From DATKUC01 sp964577375 (GTDB lineage: Bacteria > Spirochaetota > Spirochaetia > DSM-27196 > DATKUC01), in the NCBI GenBank assembly GCA_964577375.1, contig CAZNYW010000011.1, positions 19,635 through 83,634 on the forward strand: a DNA stretch of 64,000 nt, given 5' to 3'. A model generated the notes under the pieces. It had not been told where the DNA came from and searched no databases. It was given only the letters and a program-made list of their open reading frames with translations. Shown piece by piece: positions 17,048-25,996 of the stretch (positions are counted from its first letter, which is position 1; the number at the start of each line of letters is the position of its first letter). Position numbers and translations under genes: made by a program.

Positions 17048-18946
17048 ATGCAGGACGATCAGAAAAATCCCGGACCAATGAAGTTCAATTTCAGGCACAA
17101 CCGAATTGCTCTCTTTTTTCTGGTGGCAATACTCGGGATGTTCGTCGTACTGCTCTTTTCCGACAACAGGGATTCCGGACGTCCCATCGATTATTCGGAG
17201 TTTCTGACCTACCTCGACCGGGGCCAGGTACAGACCGTACGCATTCTGGATCAGTATGAGATTCACGGCACGTTCAAGTCAAAGAGCGGCGATCTGGTCT
17301 ATTTCAAGACCAACATTCCCTACTACGACGACACACTCATTGGAAAGCTGCGGGACAAGGGCGTGCGGTTTTCGGGGTCGCCGCGACCGGTCTCACCGTG
17401 GCGGGTATTTCTCGAGTTCGTGCCGTGGGTTATCGGGTTCCTGTTTATCTGGTTCATGTTTCGACAGGTCCAGGGCAACGGGAATAAGGCCTTCTCGTTC
17501 GGGAAGAGCCGGGCGAAGCGGGTTTCGGAGGACAATCTCCGCATCACGTTCGCCGACGTGGCCGGGCAGCGCGAAGCCAAGTACGAGCTTCAGGAAGTAG
17601 TCGAGTTTCTGAAGAATCCGGCGAAGTTCACCCGCATGGGCGCCAAGATCCCAAAGGGTGTGCTGCTTGTTGGAATGCCGGGGACGGGCAAGACGCTGCT
17701 CGCGAAGGCGTGTGCAGGCGAGGCGAACGTAGCCTTTTTTCACATGTCAGGTTCTGATTTTGTCGAGATGTTCGTGGGCGTCGGAGCGAGCCGGGTTCGT
17801 GACCTCTTTGACCAGGGCCGCAAGAATGCACCCTGCATTCTGTTCATCGACGAGCTCGACGCAGTCGGAAGAACCCGCGGCGCGGGCTACGGCGGCGGGC
17901 ACGATGAACGGGAGCAGACGCTCAACCAGATGCTCGTCGAGATGGACGGATTCGACACAAAAGACGGCGTGATCGTTCTTGCGGCCACCAACCGTCCGGA
18001 CGTACTGGATCCGGCGCTTCTGCGGCCGGGACGGTTCGACCGGCAGGTTGTCGTGGACATGCCGGATCTGAATGAGCGCGAGGACATACTGAAGATTCAC
18101 GCCGCAAAAGTTCCGCTTTCGCCCGAGGTTGATCTGCACCGCGTGGCGCGGGCAACGCCGGGAGCTTCCGGAGCCGACCTTGCCAATCTGGTAAACGAGG
18201 CGGCGCTTTCGGCGGCCCGGCGAGATCTCGAACAGGTCGAAATGGTCGACTTCGAGGAATCGAGAGACAAGATGCTCATGGGAGTTGCCCGGAAATCAAA
18301 GGTGATCTCCGCACGTGAGAAGAAGGCGACCGCCTATCACGAGGCGGGCCACGCTCTTCTTCACTACTACCTCGAGCACGCGGACCCGCTCCACAAGGTC
18401 ACGGTTGTGCCCCGGGGACGTGCTCTGGGGGTGGCAATCTCGCTCCCGGAAGAGGATGCCTACAGCAGGGGTAAGGGCTGGCTCACCGATCGGATCAGGA
18501 TCGCCTATGGCGGCTTCATTTCCGAAACGATAATCTACGGTGAAACCACTACCGGGACGCAGAATGATCTGCGTCAGGCAACCGATATCGCCCATAAGAT
18601 GGTATGTGAGTGGGGAATGAGCGACGTCGGGCCGATCGCATTGGGGCAGGAGGATGAACCGATTTTCATCGGCAAGGAAATCGCCCGCCATAAGGACTAC
18701 TCTGAGCAGACCGCCCAGCGCATCGACGCGGCTGTCCACGAGATTCTCGACGGCTGCTATCGAGATGCGGAACGGATTCTGCGAGACCATCTGGACCAGC
18801 TCCACCTTCTTGCGCAATCGCTTGTAGAAAAGGAAACTCTGACCGATGAGGAAGTGAGGGACCTTCTCGGACTGGAACGGGTAAGAGAGCACCCCGATCC
18901 ACCGCCGACGCCGGGCGTGCAAGAGGAGTCCCTCACAAACGGGTAG
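17048..18946 (+). CDS. ftsH: ATP-dependent zinc metalloprotease FtsH
   Basis: 632 aa inner-membrane AAA protease. Two membrane helices (residues about 18-38 and 122-140) flank a small periplasmic part. The AAA module carries Walker A GMPGTGKT, Walker B CILFIDELDAVG and the second region of homology RPDVLDPALLRPGRFD. The zinc site is HEAGH, in YHEAGHALLHYY. It degrades unassembled membrane proteins and regulators. It ends the spoVG-to-ftsH run; the next gene starts 5 bp downstream. Confidence 0.96.
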   Translation: MQDDQKNPGPMKFNFRHNRIALFFLVAILGMFVVLLFSDNRDSGRPIDYSEFLTYLDRGQVQTVRILDQYEIHGTFKSKSGDLVYFKTNIPYYDDTLIGKLRDKGVRFSGSPRPVSPWRVFLEFVPWVIGFLFIWFMFRQVQGNGNKAFSFGKSRAKRVSEDNLRITFADVAGQREAKYELQEVVEFLKNPAKFTRMGAKIPKGVLLVGMPGTGKTLLAKACAGEANVAFFHMSGSDFVEMFVGVGASRVRDLFDQGRKNAPCILFIDELDAVGRTRGAGYGGGHDEREQTLNQMLVEMDGFDTKDGVIVLAATNRPDVLDPALLRPGRFDRQVVVDMPDLNEREDILKIHAAKVPLSPEVDLHRVARATPGASGADLANLVNEAALSAARRDLEQVEMVDFEESRDKMLMGVARKSKVISAREKKATAYHEAGHALLHYYLEHADPLHKVTVVPRGRALGVAISLPEEDAYSRGKGWLTDRIRIAYGGFISETIIYGETTTGTQNDLRQATDIAHKMVCEWGMSDVGPIALGQEDEPIFIGKEIARHKDYSEQTAQRIDAAVHEILDGCYRDAERILRDHLDQLHLLAQSLVEKETLTDEEVRDLLGLERVREHPDPPPTPGVQEESLTNG

Positions 18947-18951
18947 TCCTT

Positions 18952-20868
18952 TTGAGAATACTAAGATCCGTAATAGTGTTTGCCTGTCTCCTGGCCGGGA
19001 TAACAGCATGTCCACTGCTCTTCGCTCAAAAGCCCCCGGCCTCGCCATTCCGGGGCGTTGAAACCGGAGTGTCCCGTCTCTACTTCCAGAGCGCACGAGA
19101 GCTGTTCGACGCAGGAAAGCCGAGCGAGGCCGAGTCGCTTGTCCGCATCGCCATCGAATACGACCCTGAAAGCTCCGATGCCCACTATCTGCTCGGAAGA
19201 ATTCTCCTGACCGACCAAGGGCGGACTTGTGAGTGCGAGTCGGAGCTGACCAAGGCGGTGCACCTCGACAGTTTTCATACCTATCTCCGTACCGACTGCG
19301 CCCTCGATCTTGCCGGTGTCTTTCTCCGAACCGACAGGTTCGAGGCGGGTGTGGATCTGCTCCATCGCTACGGTATGCCTCCGTACCCGGACGTGGTTCC
19401 ATTTCACGAGCGTCCTGCCCGAGTGGGCTTCGGCGCACCCTACAGCAGCAATACCGGTCCGGGAAGTGAAGCCGCGACGAGCGAGCAGGTCCTCTCCGGC
19501 CGCGACGACCCGCGATATGCGGAAATGCTGGTTCGTCTTCTCGAGGGGTCTGGAGAATCAGCCCAGGCGCGAGCAATTCTCGAGGATGCACGGGCGCGAT
19601 TTCCCAACGACCCCGGCCTCGCATACCTCGACCTGATGCAGGATCCGGTGCCATCACTTGCAACGTCCGCCTGGCTGGACGATCACAGCTCGAAGAATCC
19701 CGCCTACCTGAGATTTGTTCTCGATTATGTACGGATACTCTCCGACGATGCGGTCAGAAAGCATTTTCTCGATCTTTATTTCCGGATGGGCGGGAACTCG
19801 CCGGAGGCGTGGGCCTACTCAGCGGGCCTGTCGGGCAACGACGCTGATGCACTCAAGAACTTTCTCTCTGCCGGTGGTCTGCCTGCATCCTCCTCGGGCA
19901 CCGGCGAAATCGGGGCGGTGCGGCTCATCGACAGACGGCTGACCGATCCTGCCGCGAAGGCGGACCTCCGAAATCGCCTCCAGAACTACACGGGAACGCT
20001 CGGACTGGACTCGAACCACGATGGATTCTTCGAGGAGAGCCTGAGTTTCGATAAGGGACGGCTGCGGTCGTGGGTAGTGGACCAGGATCAGGACGGTGTT
20101 CCGGAGTACCGTCTTCACTTTACTCCGGGGCTCAGCTCCGTCGACCGGTCGCTCACCACAAACAGCGCCGGCGAACCGCCGGTGACAACCAGTTACACTG
20201 CAACCTACGGCGTCTATCCCGCGGTGCAGTCGGTTCGGTTCGAGAGGTCCTCGCTCTATCCAGGCGAGGACGTCGAGTACCAGTTGCTTCCCGGCCGACT
20301 CTCGCTGCCGGTCATTACGCCTCCCGCCCTCGAATCCGGTTACGATGTTCTCAACACGCCTGAGCTCGATCCGACGCCGACGCTCGTAGGCGAATCGGAG
20401 GTGAGATCTCTTGCGTTCCGGGCAATCTTCCGGACCGGAAATCCGGTACATATACACAGGATCGTCTTCATGAAGGATGGGGTTCCGTTTCTGGCGGCAA
20501 TTGACAACGCCGGCAGCGGGGTCGTGGACGAAGTGGTCGAATACCGCAACGGCGTCCCGGCAGCGGGAGTGCGTGACCTGAACGGCGACGGTTATTTTGA
20601 AGAGAGTGAGCTCTATACCGCCGGCAGGGTCTCCTACATCGCAGTCGACGAGAATCACGACGGGATGCCGGATTATTTTCAGCAGCTTTCTCCGGCGGTC
20701 ACCTACTCATGGGACCTCAACCACGACGGACGGGTGGATGTAAAGGATATGGTCATCGGCAGAAACGAAGTGACCAGAATGTTCTCGACCCAGTTGAATG
20801 GAACCCTCGACCTGGCTGTGCATACCAGCCGCTTTCTGCTGCCGGCTCCCGGGGGGAAGGTTCCTTGA
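18952..20868 (+). CDS. Exported TPR-type protein with Asp-rich calcium-binding-like loops
   Basis: 638 aa, unrecognised family. The N-terminal signal contains ITAC at residues 17-20, which fits a lipobox; cleavage by signal peptidase I after FAQ is an alternative. Residues about 40-150 look like tetratricopeptide helices (ARELFDAGKPSEAESLVRIA). The C-terminal half carries at least five DxNxDG-type loops (DSNHDGFFEE, DQDQDGVPEY, DLNGDGYFEE, DENHDGMPDY, DLNHDGRVDV), each in the DxDxDG pattern of EF-hand or thrombospondin-3 repeats. Probably a surface or periplasmic calcium-binding protein. The start is TTG with a weak Shine-Dalgarno. It overlaps the following HtrA-like gene by 4 bp, suggesting joint function. 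Confidence 0.75.
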   Translation: MRILRSVIVFACLLAGITACPLLFAQKPPASPFRGVETGVSRLYFQSARELFDAGKPSEAESLVRIAIEYDPESSDAHYLLGRILLTDQGRTCECESELTKAVHLDSFHTYLRTDCALDLAGVFLRTDRFEAGVDLLHRYGMPPYPDVVPFHERPARVGFGAPYSSNTGPGSEAATSEQVLSGRDDPRYAEMLVRLLEGSGESAQARAILEDARARFPNDPGLAYLDLMQDPVPSLATSAWLDDHSSKNPAYLRFVLDYVRILSDDAVRKHFLDLYFRMGGNSPEAWAYSAGLSGNDADALKNFLSAGGLPASSSGTGEIGAVRLIDRRLTDPAAKADLRNRLQNYTGTLGLDSNHDGFFEESLSFDKGRLRSWVVDQDQDGVPEYRLHFTPGLSSVDRSLTTNSAGEPPVTTSYTATYGVYPAVQSVRFERSSLYPGEDVEYQLLPGRLSLPVITPPALESGYDVLNTPELDPTPTLVGESEVRSLAFRAIFRTGNPVHIHRIVFMKDGVPFLAAIDNAGSGVVDEVVEYRNGVPAAGVRDLNGDGYFEESELYTAGRVSYIAVDENHDGMPDYFQQLSPAVTYSWDLNHDGRVDVKDMVIGRNEVTRMFSTQLNGTLDLAVHTSRFLLPAPGGKVP

Positions 20869-22721
20869 ATCTGCGCGGTATTCTTCCTGTTCCCGCCCTC
20901 ATTGTGGCCGCAGCCGCCCTGGTCTCCTGTGTTTCACCCGCTTCCCGGGAGCCGTCGGTTCCTCCGCCTCCACGCGACGTGGTTGTCAGGCAGGAGCTGG
21001 ATTCGCTCATTGCATCGAAGGAACCGCAAACGGTATTTCCGCGGCTTTCGTACTATGCGGCGAACAGCACGGTGATCTCCGAAAGCGAGATCGCGGCATT
21101 CTCCAGACGGGGAGTGGCGGCGGTTCTGGACGCCTTCAATACCGCGGTCAGGAAGCAGGAGTTTCGGTCGGCGGAAGGTTATCTTGCGTCGCTTGAAACA
21201 CTCGGAAGCGTGAAAACCCTTCCCGGGGGTGAACGGCCGGAGCTTCAGATACCGGCTGCGGGGGACTCCGGCAGCAAGCCCTGGACGCTCGACGACCTGC
21301 GATTCCAGCTCGCTGAGGGTTACCGGGCCTCCGGCAACGACGTTGCTGCACTGGACTCGTTTCTGCGCATATCCGACCTCGCCGCCGCAGTGAAACCGGA
21401 GAAGCTTCTCGAATACGGCAGGATCGCACGGGAACTGAACGACCGCACAGGGGCGGCCGCGATCGTCTCGGCGTTGAAGAGTGACGGAGCCGACGTGCCG
21501 TCCGATCTTGCCGCCTTCCGGGCAAGCAAGGCGACCGCGACCGAGATGCTGAAAGGGACGGTAACGATCTGGGTGAACCGCGGAATCAAAGTTGACGGGG
21601 GAGTGGGATATCCGGACCGGGTGATCGGCAGCGGCTTTTTCATAGACCCGCGCGGCTACCTCATCACCAACTATCACGTCATCAGCAGCGAAGTCGATCC
21701 TACCTACGAGGGATTTTCCCGCCTTTTTATCCGCCTTCCGTCGAAACCGGACGAACGGATCCCTGCGCAGGTCGTCGGCTACAGCCGCATTTTCGACATA
21801 GCGCTCATCAAGGTGGAGATCACGCCTGCCTACGTCTTCTCGTTCACCGATATTCGCAAGCTCGACGCCGGAACGCAGGTCTACGCGATGGGCTCCCCCG
21901 GGGGGCTGGAGAACACGATCTCGTCCGGGATCATTTCCGCGACCGGCAGGCGTTTCCTGCAGATGGGCGACGCCCTGCAGGTGGACGTTTCGGTGAACCC
22001 CGGCAACAGCGGCGGCCCCCTCGTTGACGATCGAGGCGACCTCGTCGGCGTCGTCTTTGCGGGAATCGAGCAGTTCCAGGGCGTGAACTTCGCCATTCCC
22101 TCGTTCTGGGTGAACAAGTTCCTCCCCTCGCTGTATGCCGGCGGAGAGGTAACGCACCCGTGGATTGGCGCCGCCGTCGAGGAGACAGACACGGGGCTCG
22201 AGGTCACCTACGTGGCACCGGATTCGCCGGCGGCAAAAGCTGGCATCGAGGCGCACGATGTGCTCACGAAGATAGGGTCGACGGATGTCACGAAGGTAGG
22301 CTCGGCGCAGGACATTCTTCTCTCGGCGCCGCCGGACAGTCTGTTCCGGATAAGCTGGCTCAGGTCGGGCGTAACGCACAGCGGTTTCGTCGTTCCGGGG
22401 CCGCGGCCATTCAGTCCGGTGGAAGACGCTCTCAAGAGCGAAGCCCCGGCGCAGCTTTTTCCTGTGCTTTTCGGAATGGAGGTCGCCTCAACATCCTCTT
22501 ACCCGTGGCAGCATGACTTTGTGATTCGACACATCTATCCCGGCTCAGCGGCCGACGAAACCGGTCTCTCCGTTCAGGATCCGCTGACTGTGGCGGGCTG
22601 GCAGCTGGAAAAGGACAAGCATGTGGCTGTGCTCCAGATCATCGTCCGCAAGCGAAAGGCCGGATTCCTCCAGAAGGCGATTCAACTGGCAGCCTATACG
22701 CAAGTGCCAAATTTTATATAA
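20865..22721 (+). CDS. HtrA/DegP-like trypsin-type serine protease, lipoprotein
   Basis: 618 aa from TTG 20865, which has GGGGAAGG 4 bases upstream and gives a clean signal with lipobox LVSC. Residues about 30-220 form a helical region of unknown fold. The protease domain shows the full triad: His in LITNYHVISS, Asp in FDIALIKVE, Ser in NPGNSGGPL. A PDZ domain follows (PWIGAAVEE to GSTDV), and a second degenerate PDZ-like part may follow near 500-600. It probably acts in the periplasm on misfolded envelope proteins or clips the upstream repeat protein with which it overlaps. Confidence 0.85.
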   Translation: MNLRGILPVPALIVAAAALVSCVSPASREPSVPPPPRDVVVRQELDSLIASKEPQTVFPRLSYYAANSTVISESEIAAFSRRGVAAVLDAFNTAVRKQEFRSAEGYLASLETLGSVKTLPGGERPELQIPAAGDSGSKPWTLDDLRFQLAEGYRASGNDVAALDSFLRISDLAAAVKPEKLLEYGRIARELNDRTGAAAIVSALKSDGADVPSDLAAFRASKATATEMLKGTVTIWVNRGIKVDGGVGYPDRVIGSGFFIDPRGYLITNYHVISSEVDPTYEGFSRLFIRLPSKPDERIPAQVVGYSRIFDIALIKVEITPAYVFSFTDIRKLDAGTQVYAMGSPGGLENTISSGIISATGRRFLQMGDALQVDVSVNPGNSGGPLVDDRGDLVGVVFAGIEQFQGVNFAIPSFWVNKFLPSLYAGGEVTHPWIGAAVEETDTGLEVTYVAPDSPAAKAGIEAHDVLTKIGSTDVTKVGSAQDILLSAPPDSLFRISWLRSGVTHSGFVVPGPRPFSPVEDALKSEAPAQLFPVLFGMEVASTSSYPWQHDFVIRHIYPGSAADETGLSVQDPLTVAGWQLEKDKHVAVLQIIVRKRKAGFLQKAIQLAAYTQVPNFI

Positions 22722-22829
22722 ACAGCAAAAACTCTATTACGTTAATTGCCACGTTATCTTATGTTTACTCCAAGGAATGGCCGTGCGTTTCGGCGTACAG
22801 CGAAACAATCTACTTCTTGTGGAGGAATT

Positions 22830-23105
22830 ATGTCCGATTCGCCAAAAGTTATACACCTTCGGGGTAATCTGACTGTGGACCGTGCCACGGCGCTGAAGGA
22901 CGAGATGGCAAAATCGGCGGTTCGCGGTGGGGATTTGACGTTGGATTTCAGTCAGGCAGCCACAATTGATCTCTCGTTTGTTCAGTTGATCTATGCGACA
23001 AGCCGGAAGGTCCACGCTGCCGGTGGCAAGCTGCGGTTTGCCGGGGATCTTTCAGCAGAAATAGGACAGACGCTTGCCGTGGGGGGGCTGTCGGATCGCT
23101 CCTGA
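22830..23105 (+). CDS. STAS-domain protein, probably frameshifted near its end
   Basis: 91 aa as read. The STAS fold is clear (VIHLRGNLTVDRATALKDEM, then LTLDFSQAATIDLSFVQLI); in chemotaxis or anti-sigma contexts STAS proteins relay signals by Ser phosphorylation, but no obvious Ser in the DxS position is seen (TIDLSF). GGAGGA precedes the ATG. The frame ends abruptly after a run of seven G (23081-23087). Dropping one G gives a natural continuation (GGCRIAPDAAAGLSKVLFDL) to a stop at 23181, five bases before the Hpt gene. The true gene therefore probably runs to 23181. Confidence 0.75.
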   Translation: MSDSPKVIHLRGNLTVDRATALKDEMAKSAVRGGDLTLDFSQAATIDLSFVQLIYATSRKVHAAGGKLRFAGDLSAEIGQTLAVGGLSDRS

Positions 23106-23185
23106 CGCTGCGGCGGGCCTGTCGAAGGTGCTTTTCGATCTGCCGCCGGCTCCTGCCAGGTCGCGGGAAGGACGAGGGTAGTGCC

Positions 23186-24009
23186 ATGATGGAGAAATTC
23201 AAGGATAACTTCCCGGAAGAGGCGTACGAGCTTCTGAATTCTCTCGAGAGCTCGCTGCTCGCGCTGGAAGATGATCCCGCGGATGAGGAGCAGATTTCTG
23301 CTGTATTCAGGTCGATGCATACCATCAAGGGATCGGCCGCGATGTTCGGGTTCGATCAAATATCGACCTTCACGCACGAGGTTGAGTCGGTGCTTGAGCT
23401 CGTACGTTCGGGAGAGGTCCGGTTCGACGAGAGGCTGACAAGTCTGACTCTGCGTACGTGGGACTGCGCGAGACATTCAGGGTCGCGTGTGATCCGCCGG
23501 CGGAGGCTGTGGGAAATCTTCTGAGCCGATACCTGTGGACAGAAGACCCGCCTGGTTTCGATGGCCCAACTCCCACCGTGGATGAGCTGCTCCGGAGCGG
23601 GCAGCCCGGTCTTCCCGTCCGCTGCATCGCTGCCGTCGAGGACGGTGCCGTACGTTTTCCCGCCGAGATTCGCGTTTTCTCATCCGCTCCGCAGCAGAGC
23701 GAGGCTTGGGCCCGAGCCGAGTCGGCGGCGGCGACATCGGGCACTGTACCTGACGAATCCGAACCGGCAGGTTCCGTTGCGGCGGTTGTCGCGATGCGGG
23801 ACAGCTCAGACTCATTCCGCGCCGCTAAGAGCCAGTCAGCTCCGATCCCGTTCGTCGAGCGGTCTGACGATGGGATAGTCCGTGTGACAGGCGAGTACTC
23901 GCCTAGACCCGTGTCCGACACTGGGTCGTTGATTCCCGGCGGAAATTCAGTAGAATGGTTACGGAGACTGAGGGGGAATCCGTGCCCGCAGCCAGAATAC
24001 TCATCGTAG
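23186..24009 (+). pseudogene. CheA-type Hpt (P1) protein, frameshifted and lacking kinase domains
   Basis: Frame one (23186-23524) is a good CheA P1 domain: SMHTIKGSAAMFGFDQIS holds the phospho-accepting His, followed by THEVESVLELVRSGEV. It then stops being P1-like. A second frame (23458-24009) continues with what looks like the last P1 helix (VACDPPAEAVGNLLSRYLW) and a Ser/Ala-rich linker. One missing base near 23457 would join them into a protein of about 274 aa. No CheA dimerisation, ATPase or CheW-like domain follows. It is either the stump of a chemotaxis kinase or a stand-alone phosphotransfer protein carrying an assembly error. The STAS gene just upstream also looks frameshifted. Confidence 0.6.
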
Positions 24010-25901
24010 AAGACGAACAGATAGTCGCTCTGGATATCAAGATGCATCTCCAGAAGTACGGCTACGCTGTGCCTGCAACCTTTGCCTCCGCCGAGGACGC
24101 GCTGCGCGAGATGCCGGAGATCGAACCGGACCTCGTCCTGATGGATATAAAACTGCAGGGCGATATGGACGGACTCGAGGCTGCCTCGCAGATCAAGTCT
24201 GACTTCGGCATTCCTGTCATCCTTCTTACGGCGAACGCGGATGAGAGCACGATTCAACGCGCAAAATTTACGCAGCCTTTCGCCTACATCATCAAACCCT
24301 TCGAGGAACGCGAGCTCCGGACTGCCATAGTACTGTCACTCTACAGGCACGAGATGGAGCAGAAGCTGATCTACCGCGAGCGCCTCTTCTCGACAACACT
24401 GCGGAGTATCGGCGAGGCGGTGGTTGTTGCCGACACGTCCGGCGATATTGAATTCATGAATCCGGTCGCGGAGGAGTTCTGCGGAATCAAACTGGAAGAG
24501 GCGGTCGGGAAGAGATTCGATTCGATCTTCGCCTTCGAAAACGGTGACGGCGGCGACTTTGGCGCGAAACCGCGACGTGCCGAATTCGTCGGAGCCGCAG
24601 GAAGCCGTGTGCCGGTGGAGATGCGGCGATCACCGCTCGTCAATGAAAAGGGGCTGACCACAGGGGCCGTCTGGGTAATAAGCGACATAACTGCCAGGGT
24701 GGACAGCGAGCGCGCCCTGCGCGAGAGCGAGGAGCAGCTTCGTCATGCCCAGAAGATGGAGGCGGTGGGAAGACTTTCGGGAGGAATTGCCCACGACTTC
24801 AACAATCTGCTCACAATCATCATGGGGTACTCCAAGCTGCTCAGAGAGGGGCTTCAGGACGAGGCCGACCTCCGGCTGACCGAGCTGCAGAGCGATGTGG
24901 AAGGGATTCTCAAGGCCGCCACGAAGTCGGCGAATCTCACACGTCAGCTTCTCGCCTTCAGTCGCCATCAGGTGCTTCAGCCGAAGGTGATAAGCCTGAA
25001 CCGCATAGTCGGCGACGTCGAGAAAATGATACGCCGGGTGATGACCGAGAGCATCGTTATGCAGGTGCACCTGGACGAAACCCCGTGCAGTATCTATGTC
25101 GATCAGGGGCAGATGGAGCAGGTACTTCTCAATCTCACAGTAAACGCAAAGGATGCCATGCCGGACGGCGGAACGCTGTCGATCCGGACCTCGCTGGAGA
25201 GTCTCAGCATCCGGCGGCCGATTCAGAACGGGATGATCGAGCCGGGCGATTATGCGGTTCTCCGTGTACAGGACACCGGAACCGGTATTCCCCCCGAAAT
25301 CGTGCACCGCATCTTCGACCCCTTTTTTACGACGAAGGAGGTCGGAAGGGGTACGGGCCTGGGGCTTTCCACAGTTTACGGAATCATCACCCAGTCGGGC
25401 GGATACATCGATGTCGAAAGTCTTCCCGGGAAGGGCACCTCCTTCTGCATCTTCCTGCCGTTGAATACCGGGGGAGAGACAGATGCCGAGGCTTCACCTT
25501 CGCAAGAGAGCCAGTACTTCGGAAGCGAGACCGTTCTGGTTGTCGAAGATGAGCAGCCGGTACGCGAGCTGCTGTGCCGCGTGCTCGAAGGACATGGCTA
25601 CGCAGTGGTGGTCGCCCAGAATCCAGGCGAAGCGCTTCTTATCAGCGAGAAGAGCGGCCGCGAGTTCGACCTTGTTGTGACCGATGTCGTAATGCCTCAC
25701 CTGAGCGGTCACAAACTGGCGGAACGGCTGAGGAGCGCGGAGCCGCGGCTGCCCATCCTGCTCATTTCCGGTCATCCCGAAGAGCTGGTGCTCGATCCGA
25801 ACGTGGCGAAAGCCGGATACGGCTTTCTTCAGAAACCCTTCGATCCGGAGCAGCTGCTGAAGAAGGTTCGGGAGCTCCTTGACGGCGCCGCAAAACGGTG
25901 A
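23982..25901 (+). CDS. Hybrid sensor histidine kinase (REC-PAS-HisKA-HATPase-REC)
   Basis: About 639 aa, no membrane helix, so cytoplasmic. Order: receiver (ILIVEDEQ, with phospho-Asp in LVLMDIKL), PAS (about 120-230), HisKA with the phosphorylatable His in GGIAHDFNNLL, HATPase (NLTVNAKDAMPDGG; GTGLGLSTVYGI), and a C-terminal receiver (VLVVEDEQPVREL, VTDVVMPHLSG). Input at both ends suggests a phosphorelay, and the Hpt-like protein just upstream is the obvious partner. GTG 23982 with AGGGGG 5 bases upstream is preferred to ATG 23955, which would add nine residues before the receiver and has no good ribosome site. Confidence 0.9.
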   Translation: MPAARILIVEDEQIVALDIKMHLQKYGYAVPATFASAEDALREMPEIEPDLVLMDIKLQGDMDGLEAASQIKSDFGIPVILLTANADESTIQRAKFTQPFAYIIKPFEERELRTAIVLSLYRHEMEQKLIYRERLFSTTLRSIGEAVVVADTSGDIEFMNPVAEEFCGIKLEEAVGKRFDSIFAFENGDGGDFGAKPRRAEFVGAAGSRVPVEMRRSPLVNEKGLTTGAVWVISDITARVDSERALRESEEQLRHAQKMEAVGRLSGGIAHDFNNLLTIIMGYSKLLREGLQDEADLRLTELQSDVEGILKAATKSANLTRQLLAFSRHQVLQPKVISLNRIVGDVEKMIRRVMTESIVMQVHLDETPCSIYVDQGQMEQVLLNLTVNAKDAMPDGGTLSIRTSLESLSIRRPIQNGMIEPGDYAVLRVQDTGTGIPPEIVHRIFDPFFTTKEVGRGTGLGLSTVYGIITQSGGYIDVESLPGKGTSFCIFLPLNTGGETDAEASPSQESQYFGSETVLVVEDEQPVRELLCRVLEGHGYAVVVAQNPGEALLISEKSGREFDLVVTDVVMPHLSGHKLAERLRSAEPRLPILLISGHPEELVLDPNVAKAGYGFLQKPFDPEQLLKKVRELLDGAAKR

Positions 25902-25952
25902 TGTGCCGCTGACTGACGAAAGGACCGCGCGTCACGTCGGATTGCCGCTTTA

Positions 25953-25981
25953 TTGCCCACAACCGTATATTTCGATATAGT
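25953..25981 (+). promoter_or_regulatory. Sigma-70-like promoter very close to the lepA start
   Basis: TTGCCC (25953-25958), 17-bp spacer, TATAGT (25976-25981). The expected transcript start (about 25988) is only some 9 bases before ATG 25997, and no Shine-Dalgarno sequence is visible in between. Confidence 0.55.
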
Positions 25982-25996
25982 TAGCCAACCGCAATT

